Of a DNA stretch of 64,000 bases, positions 1 to 7,935 are shown one piece after another (the first letter of the stretch is position 1; each line of letters begins with the position of its first letter). The notes under the pieces were generated by a model, which searched no databases, was not told where the DNA came from, and was given only the letters and a program-made list of their open reading frames with translations. This stretch comes from Anabaenopsis elenkinii CCIBt3563 (GTDB lineage Bacteria; Cyanobacteriota; Cyanobacteriia; Cyanobacteriales; Nostocaceae): positions 3,491,179 to 3,555,178 of the forward strand of contig NZ_CP063311.1 of NCBI RefSeq assembly GCF_015245355.1, given 5' to 3'. The position numbers and the translations under genes are program-made.

Positions 1-423
1 ATTTACCACTAATAAATCAATTTCTAAACCTTCACCCCCGCGCTGTGTAGATAACTCTGGGTAAAGTTCATAGACATCAATACCCCGCTGTTGAAACAAC
101 GCTACTACAGCAGGGCGTATTTGCCATTCTACAAACTCATCTAGGTGATTACCTAATTTATCCAGTTGTTGACTTACCTGTTTAATCTGCTTATCAGTTG
201 CTTGAGCTTGCTGTTTAAGAAACCGCTCAGTTTCTTGAAAACGGTGTTCTGTTTCTTGAGATCGTTCTTTTAATAAGCGCTCAGTTTCTTGAAAACGGTG
301 TTCTGTTTCTTGAGATTGTTCTTTTAATAACCGCTCTGTTTCTTGAAAGCGTCGCTCTGTTTCCTTTTGAGCTACAATCAACTCACTTAATAAGCGCCAA
401 ACATCATCAGGTGTGTAAGTCAT
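1..423 (-). CDS. DUF3782 / PD-(D/E)XK-like coiled-coil protein, partial
   Basis: This gene is cut by the left edge. The ATG lies at 421-423 on the minus strand and 141 codons are visible without a stop. The protein opens MTYTPDDVWRLL, followed by three near-identical 18-residue repeats of the type ETEHRFQETERLLKERSQ (about residues 22-75), which should form a coiled coil. A segment with QIRPAVVALFQQRGIDVYEL follows, and the visible part ends in GLEIDLLVVN. That order (heptad coil, then a core with a conserved E-x-D) is typical of cyanobacterial DUF3782 proteins, which end in a PD-(D/E)XK nuclease-like fold. The catalytic half is outside the window, so nuclease activity cannot be judged. No function is established for the family. 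Confidence 0.75.
   Translation of the reverse strand, partial: MTYTPDDVWRLLSELIVAQKETERRFQETERLLKEQSQETEHRFQETERLLKERSQETEHRFQETERFLKQQAQATDKQIKQVSQQLDKLGNHLDEFVEWQIRPAVVALFQQRGIDVYELYPELSTQRGGEGLEIDLLVVN
224..370. repeat. 54-bp in-frame tandem repeat, about 2.7 units
   Basis: Three copies of a 54-bp unit lie inside the coiled-coil part of the leftmost gene. The unit is a multiple of three, so each copy adds or removes 18 residues without breaking the frame. Copies differ by only a few bases. Confidence 0.8.
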
Positions 424-1097
424 GGTTGATTCAAGAGGGCATAGCAACATTATAATACCTTAACCAGAATGCCACTTAGAAGGGTTGAAAAGTTCCCTTT
501 GATGCTACACAGGAACCGGGGGTTATAAACCCCCGTCTAATAGCTCAAGTCAGATAAATCTGATATTTGATTATCTTGAAAAAATGCGAAGCGCTCCTGC
601 AAGGCGATCGCCATTCTCTATACCCCCTCCCTTTGTAAGGCTATCCATTACCCGGATCTTTCTTAACATTCGTGAGAGCGATCGCTCGCAAACCCCCAAA
701 CCTTAATCCTCCGTTGATGATTCTCAATAAAATAAGGGTTTTATCAAGAATAATAAGGTACATTTTGTCAAGAGTACGGAAATTTTCAAGCGTTGAAACC
801 GTTGCCACATAAATGTTTCAAGATTGTTAAGAAAGATGTGAGTAATGAATAGCTTTGTAAGGGGAGGGGTTGGGGGTGGGGTCAAACCTGATAAAAACAC
901 CTACGTAGGGCGATCGCCCTTCTATCTCGATACTTATGAGGCGGTTTTATCTCTACCCTAGGGTAGATGACAAACTTACAGCTATTCTAACTTAAAGTTA
1001 TTTACACTTGTATAAATTTTAATAAACTGTCTGCTAAATTACTAACAGCGATCGCCTATATTTAAATTTCTGCCCTTGTATATCCCTGATTTTCCCC
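424..1097. other. Gene-free region with a MITE
   Basis: This 674-bp stretch has no convincing gene. It contains a 214-bp MITE (640-853) with its 8-bp target duplications, inserted in a G/C-rich palindrome, and several HIP1 octamers. No clear promoter for the downstream restriction-modification gene was recognised. Confidence 0.6.
640..853. mobile_element. MITE family 1, copy 1 (214 bp)
   Basis: The element begins GCTATCCATTAC and ends GTAATGAATAGC. These ends are inverted repeats that extend imperfectly to about 33 bp. An 8-bp direct repeat TTTGTAAG flanks it at 632-639 and 854-861. Removing the element restores the palindrome CTCCC-TTTGTAAG-GGGAG. A second copy of exactly the same length lies at 33546-33759 and differs at only three positions by eye. 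No coding capacity is seen, so transposition would need a transposase in trans. Confidence 0.85.
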
Positions 1098-4000
1098 ATG
1101 TCCAGACTTTTGATTAGTCAGTACCAAGCAGAAGTAGCCAAAATTATCCAGTTTGGCGGTTCCCGTAAAGAAACTTCTATTCGCGTGGCTTTTCAAAACC
1201 TCTTGAATGAATATTGCAAACCCAGGGACTTTCTACTAATTCCCGAATTGGATTTTAAATTACCTAATGGTAAACTAGTTTATCCCGATGGCACCGTTAA
1301 AGATGCCTTGCGTTTAGATTGGGGTTACTGGGAAAGTAAAGACCAATATGATAACTTAGATGAAGAAATAGACAAAAAGTTAAATAAAGGTTATCCTAGT
1401 AGTAATATTCTCTTTGAAGATTCCCAAACTGCGGTTTTAATTCAAAACGCCACAGAAACCCAGCGGGTATCGATGAAAGATGCTGAAGCTCTAGATGCAC
1501 TCATTACCAACTTTATTAATTATGTCAGACCGGAAGTTAGAGATTTTCGGTCAGCTATAGATAGTTTTAGGCAAGATTTACCCACTATCTTAGATTATCT
1601 CAGAGATTTGATTGATAGTCAAGGGGAAACTAACAGTAATTTTCAAACAGCAAGGAATAAGTTTTGGTCAATCTGTCAGGAGTCCATTAACCCGGAAATC
1701 AGTTTAATTGATATTCGGGAAATGATGATTCAGCACATCCTCACAGAGGATATTTTTCTCAATATTTTTAACGAATCTCAGTTTCACACAGAAAACAATG
1801 TCGCACGGGAGTTACAAGGGGTAATTGCTACCTTCTTTACTGGAAGTGTGAAGCGTAATGCTTTAGGGAGTATTGAAAGGTATTATGCAGTCATTCGGCG
1901 CACTGCGGCTAATATTGCTAATCATCAAGAAAAACAAAGATTTCTGAAATCTTTGTATGAGAACTTTTATAAAGCTTATAACCCCAAAGCAGCGGACAGG
2001 TTAGGAATCGTCTATACTCCTAACGAGATTGTCCGGTTTATGATTGAAAGCACCGACTTTTTAGTACATAAACATTTTGGAAAGTTGTTAGCTGATAGGG
2101 ATGTAGAGATTTTAGACCCCGCGACGGGTACGGGAACCTTTGTAACTGAGTTGATTGATTATTTACCTGCTCATTGCTTAGAGTACAAGTATAAGCATGA
2201 GATCCACTGTAATGAGGTGGCGATTTTACCTTATTATATTGCGAATTTGAATATTGAGTACACCTATAAGCAGAAGATGGGGGTGTATGAGGAGTTTGAG
2301 AATATCTGTTTTGTGGATACTTTAGATAATACCCTGTTTGTGGGTAAGCAGATGGATCTATTTGCGATGAGTGTGGAGAATACAGCGAGGATTAAAAGAC
2401 AGAATGATAGAACTATTTCGGTGATTATTGGCAATCCTCCTTATAATGCTAAACAGGAGAATTTTAATGATGATAATGCTAATCGGCGTTATGAGGCCAT
2501 AGATAGGTTAATTAAGGGCAGTTACGTTAAATATAGTCAAGCTCAAAATAATATTGTCCTCTATGATATGTATACCCGGTTTATTAGATGGGCTTCTGAT
2601 AGGTTGGGTAATAATGGGATTATTGCTTTTGTTTCTAATAGTTCTTTTATTGATTCTATTGCTTATGACGGGTTTAGAAAAGTTGTCGCGAAAGAATTTA
2701 ATGAGATTTATGTAATTGACACTAAAGGTAATGCGCGCACCAGTGGAGAAAGAAGACGTAAAGAGGGCGGTAATGTTTTTAGTGATGAAATTAGGGTAGG
2801 TATAGCTGTTTATTTTTTAATCAGGAATGAACACGCTCAAGGGTTTAAGGTTTACTATGATGCGATTGAAGATTATACAAATGCAGAGGATAAGAAAAAA
2901 TATTTTAGTTCTCAGAAGTTTAAAGATTTAGGTTTTAATCATTTTAAACCAGATAGTAACGGTAACTGGATAAATCAAACTGATAATGATTTTGATAGTC
3001 TTTTACCTATGGTTGATAAGGGTGTGAAAGCAGGTAAAGGAGAAGAAGCTGTATTCAAGTTGTTTTCTTCAGGTTTGAAAACACAACGAGATGAGTGGGT
3101 TTATGATTTATCTGAAAAGGCGTTATCCCAAAAAGTCAAGTTTTTAGTCAGTATTTATCAAGCGACACGTAAAGACCCTAAATATCCCGATAGAAATGAA
3201 ATTAAATGGGATAGGGAATTAACTAAATATTTAGACAACAAAATTAATAAAACTTTTGATGCTCAAGAAATTGTTAAAGGTTTATACCGTCCATATAATC
3301 AACGGTATTTCTATTTTGATAAACATTTTAATGGAATGACTTATCAATGGTTTAGTATTCATAATAGTAATAACTTAGACAATAAATATATTGCTTTTTC
3401 AGCTATTGGTTCAAGTAAATATTTTCACTGTCTTAGTTCTAATTTAATAATTGATTTACACCTAACAGGTGATTCTCAATGTCTCCCTCTATATATATAC
3501 AACCAAGAAGGAAACCGCACAGATAACATCACCGACTGGGGACTAGAACAAATTCACACCCATTACCAAGACACAACAATTACTAAAATAGATATCTTCC
3601 ACTACACCTATGGGGTGCTACATAACCCAGAGTACCGCCAAAAATACGAAATCAACCTACAACGGGACTTTCCCCGGTTACCTTTATATGATAACTTTCC
3701 CCAATGGGTGGACTGGGGTAAACAACTCATGGATTTACATATCAACTATGAAACTGTCACACCCTACAAACTCAGTCGGGTTGATATTCCTTTAAAGGGT
3801 AACCAAACCACACCCAAGGCGAAGTTAAAGGCTGATAAAACCAAGGGAAGTATTATCTTAGATGATGTGACTACATTACAAGGTATACCTACTATAGCAT
3901 GGCAATATATGCTAGGCAATCGTTGCGCCTTGGAATGGATTTTAGATCAATATAAAGAGAAGAAACCCAAAGACCCGACTATTGCGGAAAAGTTTAATAC

Positions 4001-4106
4001 TTACCGGTTTGCAGACTACAAAGAACAGGTAATAGATTTATTAATGCGCGTGTGTAGGGTAAGTGTGGAAACCATGAATATAGTTAATCAGATGTCTGAT
4101 AGCTAG
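1098..4106 (+). CDS. Single-chain restriction-modification enzyme (type IIG/ISP-like N6-adenine methyltransferase)
   Basis: The 1002-residue protein combines an N-terminal nuclease-like domain, a central methyltransferase and a C-terminal target-recognition region. Residues 63-81 carry PDG, then D74, E79 and K81 (WGYWESK), a PD-(D/E)XK arrangement. Around residues 341-349 DPATGTGTF matches the SAM-binding motif I, and near 445 NPPY is the catalytic motif IV of N6-adenine methyltransferases. No helicase motifs are seen between them, so it is not a full type ISP translocating enzyme. The C-terminus (about 600-1002) looks like the specificity domain of that group. It stands alone, flanked by MITEs and a transposon relic, as expected for a defence gene gained by transfer. 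The frame is intact. The start is the first ATG; no strong ribosome-binding site is visible. Target sequence unknown. Confidence 0.85.
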   Translation: MSRLLISQYQAEVAKIIQFGGSRKETSIRVAFQNLLNEYCKPRDFLLIPELDFKLPNGKLVYPDGTVKDALRLDWGYWESKDQYDNLDEEIDKKLNKGYPSSNILFEDSQTAVLIQNATETQRVSMKDAEALDALITNFINYVRPEVRDFRSAIDSFRQDLPTILDYLRDLIDSQGETNSNFQTARNKFWSICQESINPEISLIDIREMMIQHILTEDIFLNIFNESQFHTENNVARELQGVIATFFTGSVKRNALGSIERYYAVIRRTAANIANHQEKQRFLKSLYENFYKAYNPKAADRLGIVYTPNEIVRFMIESTDFLVHKHFGKLLADRDVEILDPATGTGTFVTELIDYLPAHCLEYKYKHEIHCNEVAILPYYIANLNIEYTYKQKMGVYEEFENICFVDTLDNTLFVGKQMDLFAMSVENTARIKRQNDRTISVIIGNPPYNAKQENFNDDNANRRYEAIDRLIKGSYVKYSQAQNNIVLYDMYTRFIRWASDRLGNNGIIAFVSNSSFIDSIAYDGFRKVVAKEFNEIYVIDTKGNARTSGERRRKEGGNVFSDEIRVGIAVYFLIRNEHAQGFKVYYDAIEDYTNAEDKKKYFSSQKFKDLGFNHFKPDSNGNWINQTDNDFDSLLPMVDKGVKAGKGEEAVFKLFSSGLKTQRDEWVYDLSEKALSQKVKFLVSIYQATRKDPKYPDRNEIKWDRELTKYLDNKINKTFDAQEIVKGLYRPYNQRYFYFDKHFNGMTYQWFSIHNSNNLDNKYIAFSAIGSSKYFHCLSSNLIIDLHLTGDSQCLPLYIYNQEGNRTDNITDWGLEQIHTHYQDTTITKIDIFHYTYGVLHNPEYRQKYEINLQRDFPRLPLYDNFPQWVDWGKQLMDLHINYETVTPYKLSRVDIPLKGNQTTPKAKLKADKTKGSIILDDVTTLQGIPTIAWQYMLGNRCALEWILDQYKEKKPKDPTIAEKFNTYRFADYKEQVIDLLMRVCRVSVETMNIVNQMSDS

Positions 4107-4135
4107 GGAGACAAAGGTTAGAAACCACCCTCTCA

Positions 4136-4354
4136 GAGGATGTTTGGAAAGTATTAAACAGGTAATTTTTATATTAGGGAACAGGGAACAGGGAACAGGG
4201 AGCAGGGAGCAGGAAGCAGGAAGCAGGAAGCAGGAAGCAGGGAATGGGGGACACTCCGAAACAATAAAATCCAGTCCCCTCCCCTTACAAGGGGAGGGTT
4301 AGGGTGGGGTGAAACAATAGTTGATACACTAATCATGACTTATCAAACATCCTC
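4136..4354. mobile_element. MITE family 2, copy A, with heptamer array
   Basis: Terminal inverted repeats GAGGATGTTTG / CAAACATCCTC bound a 219-bp non-coding element flanked by a TCA direct repeat (4133-4135 and 4355-4357). Inside are about ten 7-bp units (GGGAACA, GGGAGCA, GGAAGCA) at roughly 4177-4246 and the palindrome CTCCCCTTACAAGGGGAG. The 3-bp TNA duplication resembles that of IS1031-type (IS5 family) elements, which is an inference. Related copies lie at 11848-12099 and 33417-33830. Confidence 0.8.
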
Positions 4355-4578
4355 TCAAAGCCATCGAAAATCAACCTTTGCGTACCTTTGCGCCAACCTT
4401 TGCGCCCCTTTGCGTTTAACAACAGATATATTCGCCACACCGGGAGCGTAAGATCCCCGACTTCTCATATCATCACAGATAATCTGGGATAATTTAGTTC
4501 CAGAAGTCCGGGATCTGTGGGGTATTGAAAAACTTTGCTGATTTTGTAGTCAAGTATGCCCAATTATTGACTTATGTA

Positions 4579-4587
4579 TGCTATAAT
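4579..4587 (+). promoter_or_regulatory. Extended -10 promoter of the IS607-derived locus
   Basis: TGCTATAAT is an extended -10 element ending 29 nt before the ATG of the tnpA remnant. No well-spaced -35 box is present, as is usual for extended -10 promoters. Confidence 0.45.
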
Positions 4588-4616
4588 GGATATAGGTCGA
4601 TTTTACAATTTAACTA

Positions 4617-4694
4617 ATGAAGCTTTCGGAATACGCAAAGTCAATAGGCGTCAGTTACAAGACTGCATGGAGAATGATGAATGCAGTTAGTTGA
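4617..4694 (+). pseudogene. IS607-type serine recombinase (tnpA) remnant, 25 codons
   Basis: The reading frame MKLSEYAKSIGVSYKTAWRM plus five residues matches the conserved N-terminal MerR-like DNA-binding start of IS607 TnpA, then stops at 4692-4694. The remaining 170 or so residues, including the serine recombinase catalytic domain, are missing. The tnpB ATG at 4681 overlaps the remnant in another frame, so the deletion fused the tnpA start directly to tnpB. What is left may serve as a short translated leader for tnpB. Confidence 0.8.
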
Positions 4695-5892
4695 AAAGCA
4701 CGTTATTAAACAAGGACATAGGTTTTATCAAGAGATTGATCAGCTATGTTTCTTATCAAAAAACCTGTACAACGTTGGTAACTACCTTATTAGACAAACT
4801 TTTATTAACAGCAATGAAAGCTTGAGTTATTACGACATCCAAAAACAACTTCAATCATCTGTAGATTACAAAGCTTTACCAAGTAAAGTTAGTCAACAGG
4901 TCTTGATGGTCTTAGATAGGAACTGGAAGTCATTTAAAGAAGCTTTGAAATCTTGGTTTGAAAACCCGTCTAGATTTTTAGGTAAACCAAAATTACCTAA
5001 ATATAAACACAAAACTAATGGGAGAAATATAGTTATTTACACCAAACAAGCCTTATCAAAACCCGCATTAGAACGAGGGGTTATTAAACCAAGCAAAACA
5101 AACATCGAGTTGCTTACTAAGTCAGTAAATATAGCTCAGGTGAGGATTGTCCCTAAGCTTGACCATTACGTGATTGAAGTGGTTTACAACAAAGAAGTTG
5201 AGCCAGCATCAATTGACCTTAATAAGATTGCAGCAATTGATTTAGGGCTTAGTAACTTAGCTACTGTAACTTTTAATCAAGCCGGGATAGCCCCGCTCTT
5301 GATAAATGGCAGTCCACTAAAAGCTATGAACCAATTCTTCAACAAACAAAAAGCTAACTGGCAATCAATAATCGGTACTGGTACAACCAAACGGATACAA
5401 AAACTCTGTACTAAGCGCCACCACAAAGTTGATGATTACATGCACAAAGCAAGTAGGTTTATTATTAATAAACTCCTAGAGCTCGGTGTAGGTACTTTGG
5501 TTATAGGCAAAAACGAAACCTGGAAGCAAGAAATCAATATAGGTAGCCGTAATAACCAAAACTTTGTACAAATTCCTCATTCACTATTTATTAATAAGTT
5601 GACGTACAAAGCAGAGTTAATAGGAATCAAAGTTTTGGTCACAGAAGAAAGCTACACCTCTAAAGCTAGCTTTTTAGATTTAGATAATATCCCTACTTAT
5701 CAAGAAGGTGTTAAACACACATTTAGTGGTAAGAGAATAATTCGAGGTTTGTACAAATCTGCTGATGGCAGGATGATTAACGCTGATGTTAATGGATCCT
5801 ATAACATCATGAGAAAAGCAGTCCCAAATGCTTTTGCAAATGGGATAGAGGGCATTGTAGTTTGTCCAGTGAAAGTAAAACTTCCGAACTAA
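4681..5892 (+). CDS. tnpB: IS607-type TnpB, RNA-guided nuclease-like protein
   Basis: The 403-residue protein starts MQLVEKHVIKQGHRFYQEID, typical of cyanobacterial IS607/IS605 TnpB, and appears complete. RuvC motifs are present: D near residue 186 in AAIDLGLSN, E near 279 in GKNETWKQE and D near 369 in NADVNGSYN. The usual zinc-finger CxxC pairs between motifs II and III are absent; SYTSKASFLD and the GLYKSADGRMINADVN stretch take their place. The protein ends in ANGIEGIVVCPVKVKLPN. Family members act as RNA-guided DNA endonucleases using an RNA made from the right end of the element. The partner recombinase gene is deleted, so the element cannot move by itself. Start chosen because it gives the full family N-terminus. 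Confidence 0.88.
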   Translation: MQLVEKHVIKQGHRFYQEIDQLCFLSKNLYNVGNYLIRQTFINSNESLSYYDIQKQLQSSVDYKALPSKVSQQVLMVLDRNWKSFKEALKSWFENPSRFLGKPKLPKYKHKTNGRNIVIYTKQALSKPALERGVIKPSKTNIELLTKSVNIAQVRIVPKLDHYVIEVVYNKEVEPASIDLNKIAAIDLGLSNLATVTFNQAGIAPLLINGSPLKAMNQFFNKQKANWQSIIGTGTTKRIQKLCTKRHHKVDDYMHKASRFIINKLLELGVGTLVIGKNETWKQEINIGSRNNQNFVQIPHSLFINKLTYKAELIGIKVLVTEESYTSKASFLDLDNIPTYQEGVKHTFSGKRIIRGLYKSADGRMINADVNGSYNIMRKAVPNAFANGIEGIVVCPVKVKLPN

Positions 5893-5955
5893 TGATTTGG
5901 ATATTTGTCCATATTATTAGCAACTATAATCTAGCCAAGAGGATAAAAAACATAT

Positions 5956-6390
5956 ATGAATTCAACCCCAACTAGTCAGAGTGACCAGGAAACCATCAAC
6001 CCAGACCTTACACCTTTAGAGCAGCCAGAACCTTGGGCTTTTGTTGTTCATGACAATAATGTCACCATTGGAGGGCATACTTTTTTGTGTATTGATGGTC
6101 AACACCTCAAGGACTACAAAAACAAGGGCGTATCTACTAGCAAGATTGTTGATGGTAGACTAGTGCTACAAGTCCTCAAAGGACCGGATGAGAAAAGGGC
6201 TAGAACCTTACTCTCTGTAGTCGGTGAACTCACCCCAGAAAAAAAGGTGATTAAGTTGGATAGACCTAAGAAAATGGTGGAAGTGCATGACCCTGTAAGT
6301 TATGCTGCTTACTTACAAGGTAATCCCCAAGAGTTTACTAATGTAGTCCGTATGATTACTGGCTTTATCATCCATCCAAATCTAGAATAG
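5956..6390 (+). CDS. Hypothetical protein, 144 aa
   Basis: I do not recognise this protein. It has an acidic, Pro/Gln-rich first 30 residues without a signal peptide or membrane segment, then a predicted soluble alpha/beta part (WAFVVHDNNVTIGGHTFLCI, later KVIKLDRPKKMVEV). An AAGAGGA stretch lies about 12 nt before the ATG as a possible ribosome-binding site. The downstream coiled-coil gene starts 35 nt after it in the same direction, so the two may be cotranscribed. The TnpB gene ends 63 bp upstream. Confidence 0.6.
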   Translation: MNSTPTSQSDQETINPDLTPLEQPEPWAFVVHDNNVTIGGHTFLCIDGQHLKDYKNKGVSTSKIVDGRLVLQVLKGPDEKRARTLLSVVGELTPEKKVIKLDRPKKMVEVHDPVSYAAYLQGNPQEFTNVVRMITGFIIHPNLE

Positions 6391-6424
6391 AATAAATACA
6401 TTCACAACTTCTGGAGTTTTTCCC

Positions 6425-6994
6425 GTGGGCTTATTTGATGATTTGAGTCGGTTTCTAGAAGACCGTTTAGAAGAATTCTTGCGTAATAATCCCCATCTGG
6501 AATTAGAAGCGCTGTTAGAACAGTTGCGACAGCAAGAAGAAGATACTTTAAAACTGATTGCAGATTTAAAATTACAAGAAAAGCGATCGCAAGATCAAAT
6601 CCTATCCACCGCCCAAGAAATTCAGCGTTGGCACATCCGGGTACAAAAAGCTCAAAATGCAGGTAGACCGGATTTAGCCGCAGCAGCACAAGCAAGGGAA
6701 GCCGCCCTATTACGGGAAGGTAACCAGCGCTGGGGACAAATGCAGGGGTTAAAAGAACGCATCACCCAATCTCAAGAACTACTGCGGAAAATTCAAGCCC
6801 GCCGTCAGGAGGTACAAGCCAAAGCCACGGAAGCCCAAACAGCCCGCGCTCAAAGCCAGCAGCACTTCAAAACCGATGGGTGGTGGAATTCTACTAGCAA
6901 TTATACCACAGGATTCGACGATTTAGAAGAAAAATTTCGCCGTTGGGAAACTGAAGACGAGTTAGAACAAATGAAACGTAATTTAAACAAATGA
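6425..6994 (+). CDS. TIGR04376-type coiled-coil protein (PspA/IM30-like)
   Basis: The 189-residue product begins MGLFDDLSRFLEDRLEEFL and is almost entirely heptad-rich helix (about residues 30-145), followed by a short tail with GFDDLEEKFRRWETEDELE. This matches a conserved cyanobacterial family (TIGR04376) that resembles PspA/Vipp1 in composition. No function is established. The GTG start at 6425 is supported by GGAG eight bases upstream and by the conserved MGLFDD opening. A stem-loop follows immediately after the stop. Confidence 0.75.
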   Translation: MGLFDDLSRFLEDRLEEFLRNNPHLELEALLEQLRQQEEDTLKLIADLKLQEKRSQDQILSTAQEIQRWHIRVQKAQNAGRPDLAAAAQAREAALLREGNQRWGQMQGLKERITQSQELLRKIQARRQEVQAKATEAQTARAQSQQHFKTDGWWNSTSNYTTGFDDLEEKFRRWETEDELEQMKRNLNK

Positions 6995-7007
6995 TTTGCT
7001 GTTATTG

Positions 7008-7035
7008 ATCAGTGACCATTCACTAGGTCACTGAT
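7008..7035 (+). terminator. Stem-loop terminator after the coiled-coil gene
   Basis: A perfect 10-bp stem ATCAGTGACC / GGTCACTGAT with an 8-nt loop, followed by a T-rich tract (ATTATTCTTATT), lies 14 nt after the stop codon at 6992-6994. Confidence 0.7.
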
Positions 7036-7342
7036 ATTATTCTTATTAGCTTTGGATTATTGGCATCCCCAATGTGAATTATGGAAATTTTATTTAGTTT
7101 TTTAACTCATCATTTAATTACTAATATACTTAATATAGCATTTCCCATGCTCGTGAGGTACAAAGTTGTTTAGTTTCAGGGAACAGGGAACACCGGAACA
7201 GGGAATAGGCAATTGATGTGTACTTCATCAGCCTGAAAAAGGCTTTATCACCGGGGTTTAATATCTTAACTACCCTTGTTCTATGCGCTGTTGTTTCTTA
7301 TCGCCACAGTATTTACCAGACGTTCAAAATCACCACTGAGGC
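7036..7342. other. Gene-free region
   Basis: Mostly AT-rich sequence. A few heptamer units (GGGAACA type, near 7178-7206) are present without MITE ends. No gene or clear promoter seen. Confidence 0.5.
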
Positions 7343-7918
7343 ATGGAATCCCCCATATTTTTAGATGTCTTAGCTAGCCTGCAAAAGTTATTTGTAGGTT
7401 ACATTCCCTCCGCTATTTTAGGTAGCGTAGTGGGATATTTGATAAGTATAAATACACCCATTTATCAAGTATGTAAGCGGTTATTCCAGATACCACATAG
7501 TATCCCTCCTCTAGCCTTACTACCGATCGCCCTTATAGTATTTGGAAATAATACCGAACCAGCAACCATAGTTATAGTTTTCCTGAGCACACTTTGGTCT
7601 ATGATTATTAATACCGCCATAGGTATGCAACATTTCCATAAACAGGGTAATAACTTTCGAGTGGCCATCTTTCATATATTTCATGCTTTAAAAGTTGGAG
7701 TTTGGGTAGCTTGGTTTACAGTTATTGCCACAGAAATGGTCATAGGACCAAAAGGACTAGGATTTCTGGCTTGGAGTGCTTATAAAGCTGGTAACACCAA
7801 TTATATAATTGACGCAATATTGTACATTGGTATTATTGGCTTTTTGCTGGATCAATTGTTAGATTTAGCCAGCGGTCTCCTGGTGCAGATTGTTTCAGAC
7901 GGGAAAAAAGCCCCTTAA
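7343..7918 (+). CDS. Orphan ABC transporter permease, NrtB/CmpB/SsuC-like, short
   Basis: The 191-residue hydrophobic protein resembles the permease of nitrate/bicarbonate/sulfonate ABC importers: PHSIPPLALLPIALIVFGN in the middle and IATEMVIGPKGLGFLAWSAY near residues 133-152 match the family's conserved loops. Five or so membrane segments are visible. Family members are normally 250-280 residues; the N-terminal part is shorter here. No ATPase or substrate-binding protein gene lies next to it, so its partners must be elsewhere or it is a relic. Substrate cannot be named. Confidence 0.65.
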   Translation: MESPIFLDVLASLQKLFVGYIPSAILGSVVGYLISINTPIYQVCKRLFQIPHSIPPLALLPIALIVFGNNTEPATIVIVFLSTLWSMIINTAIGMQHFHKQGNNFRVAIFHIFHALKVGVWVAWFTVIATEMVIGPKGLGFLAWSAYKAGNTNYIIDAILYIGIIGFLLDQLLDLASGLLVQIVSDGKKAP

Positions 7919-7935
7919 ATTTTCAGTTAAATGGG

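Larger units (their letters stand above)
4107..4616. other. Gene-free region with MITE and repeats
   Basis: The region holds a MITE of family 2 (4136-4354), then a run of short TTTGCG-containing repeats (about 4375-4420), and an imperfect inverted repeat (AGATCCCCGACTTCT near 4452 against AGAAGTCCGGGATCT near 4502). The last 50 bases carry the promoter of the IS607-derived locus. Confidence 0.55.

Noticed and set aside
663..680. Frequent GCGATCGC octamers considered as operator sites
   Set aside because: They are HIP1 elements, found in and between genes throughout the window, so position carries no regulatory meaning.
4177..4246. Heptamer array considered as a CRISPR array
   Set aside because: The units are 7 bp, contiguous and without spacers, so this is a short tandem repeat.
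7172..7206. Heptamer-like units considered as a fourth MITE family 2 copy
   Set aside because: No GAGGATG ends or target duplication are present.
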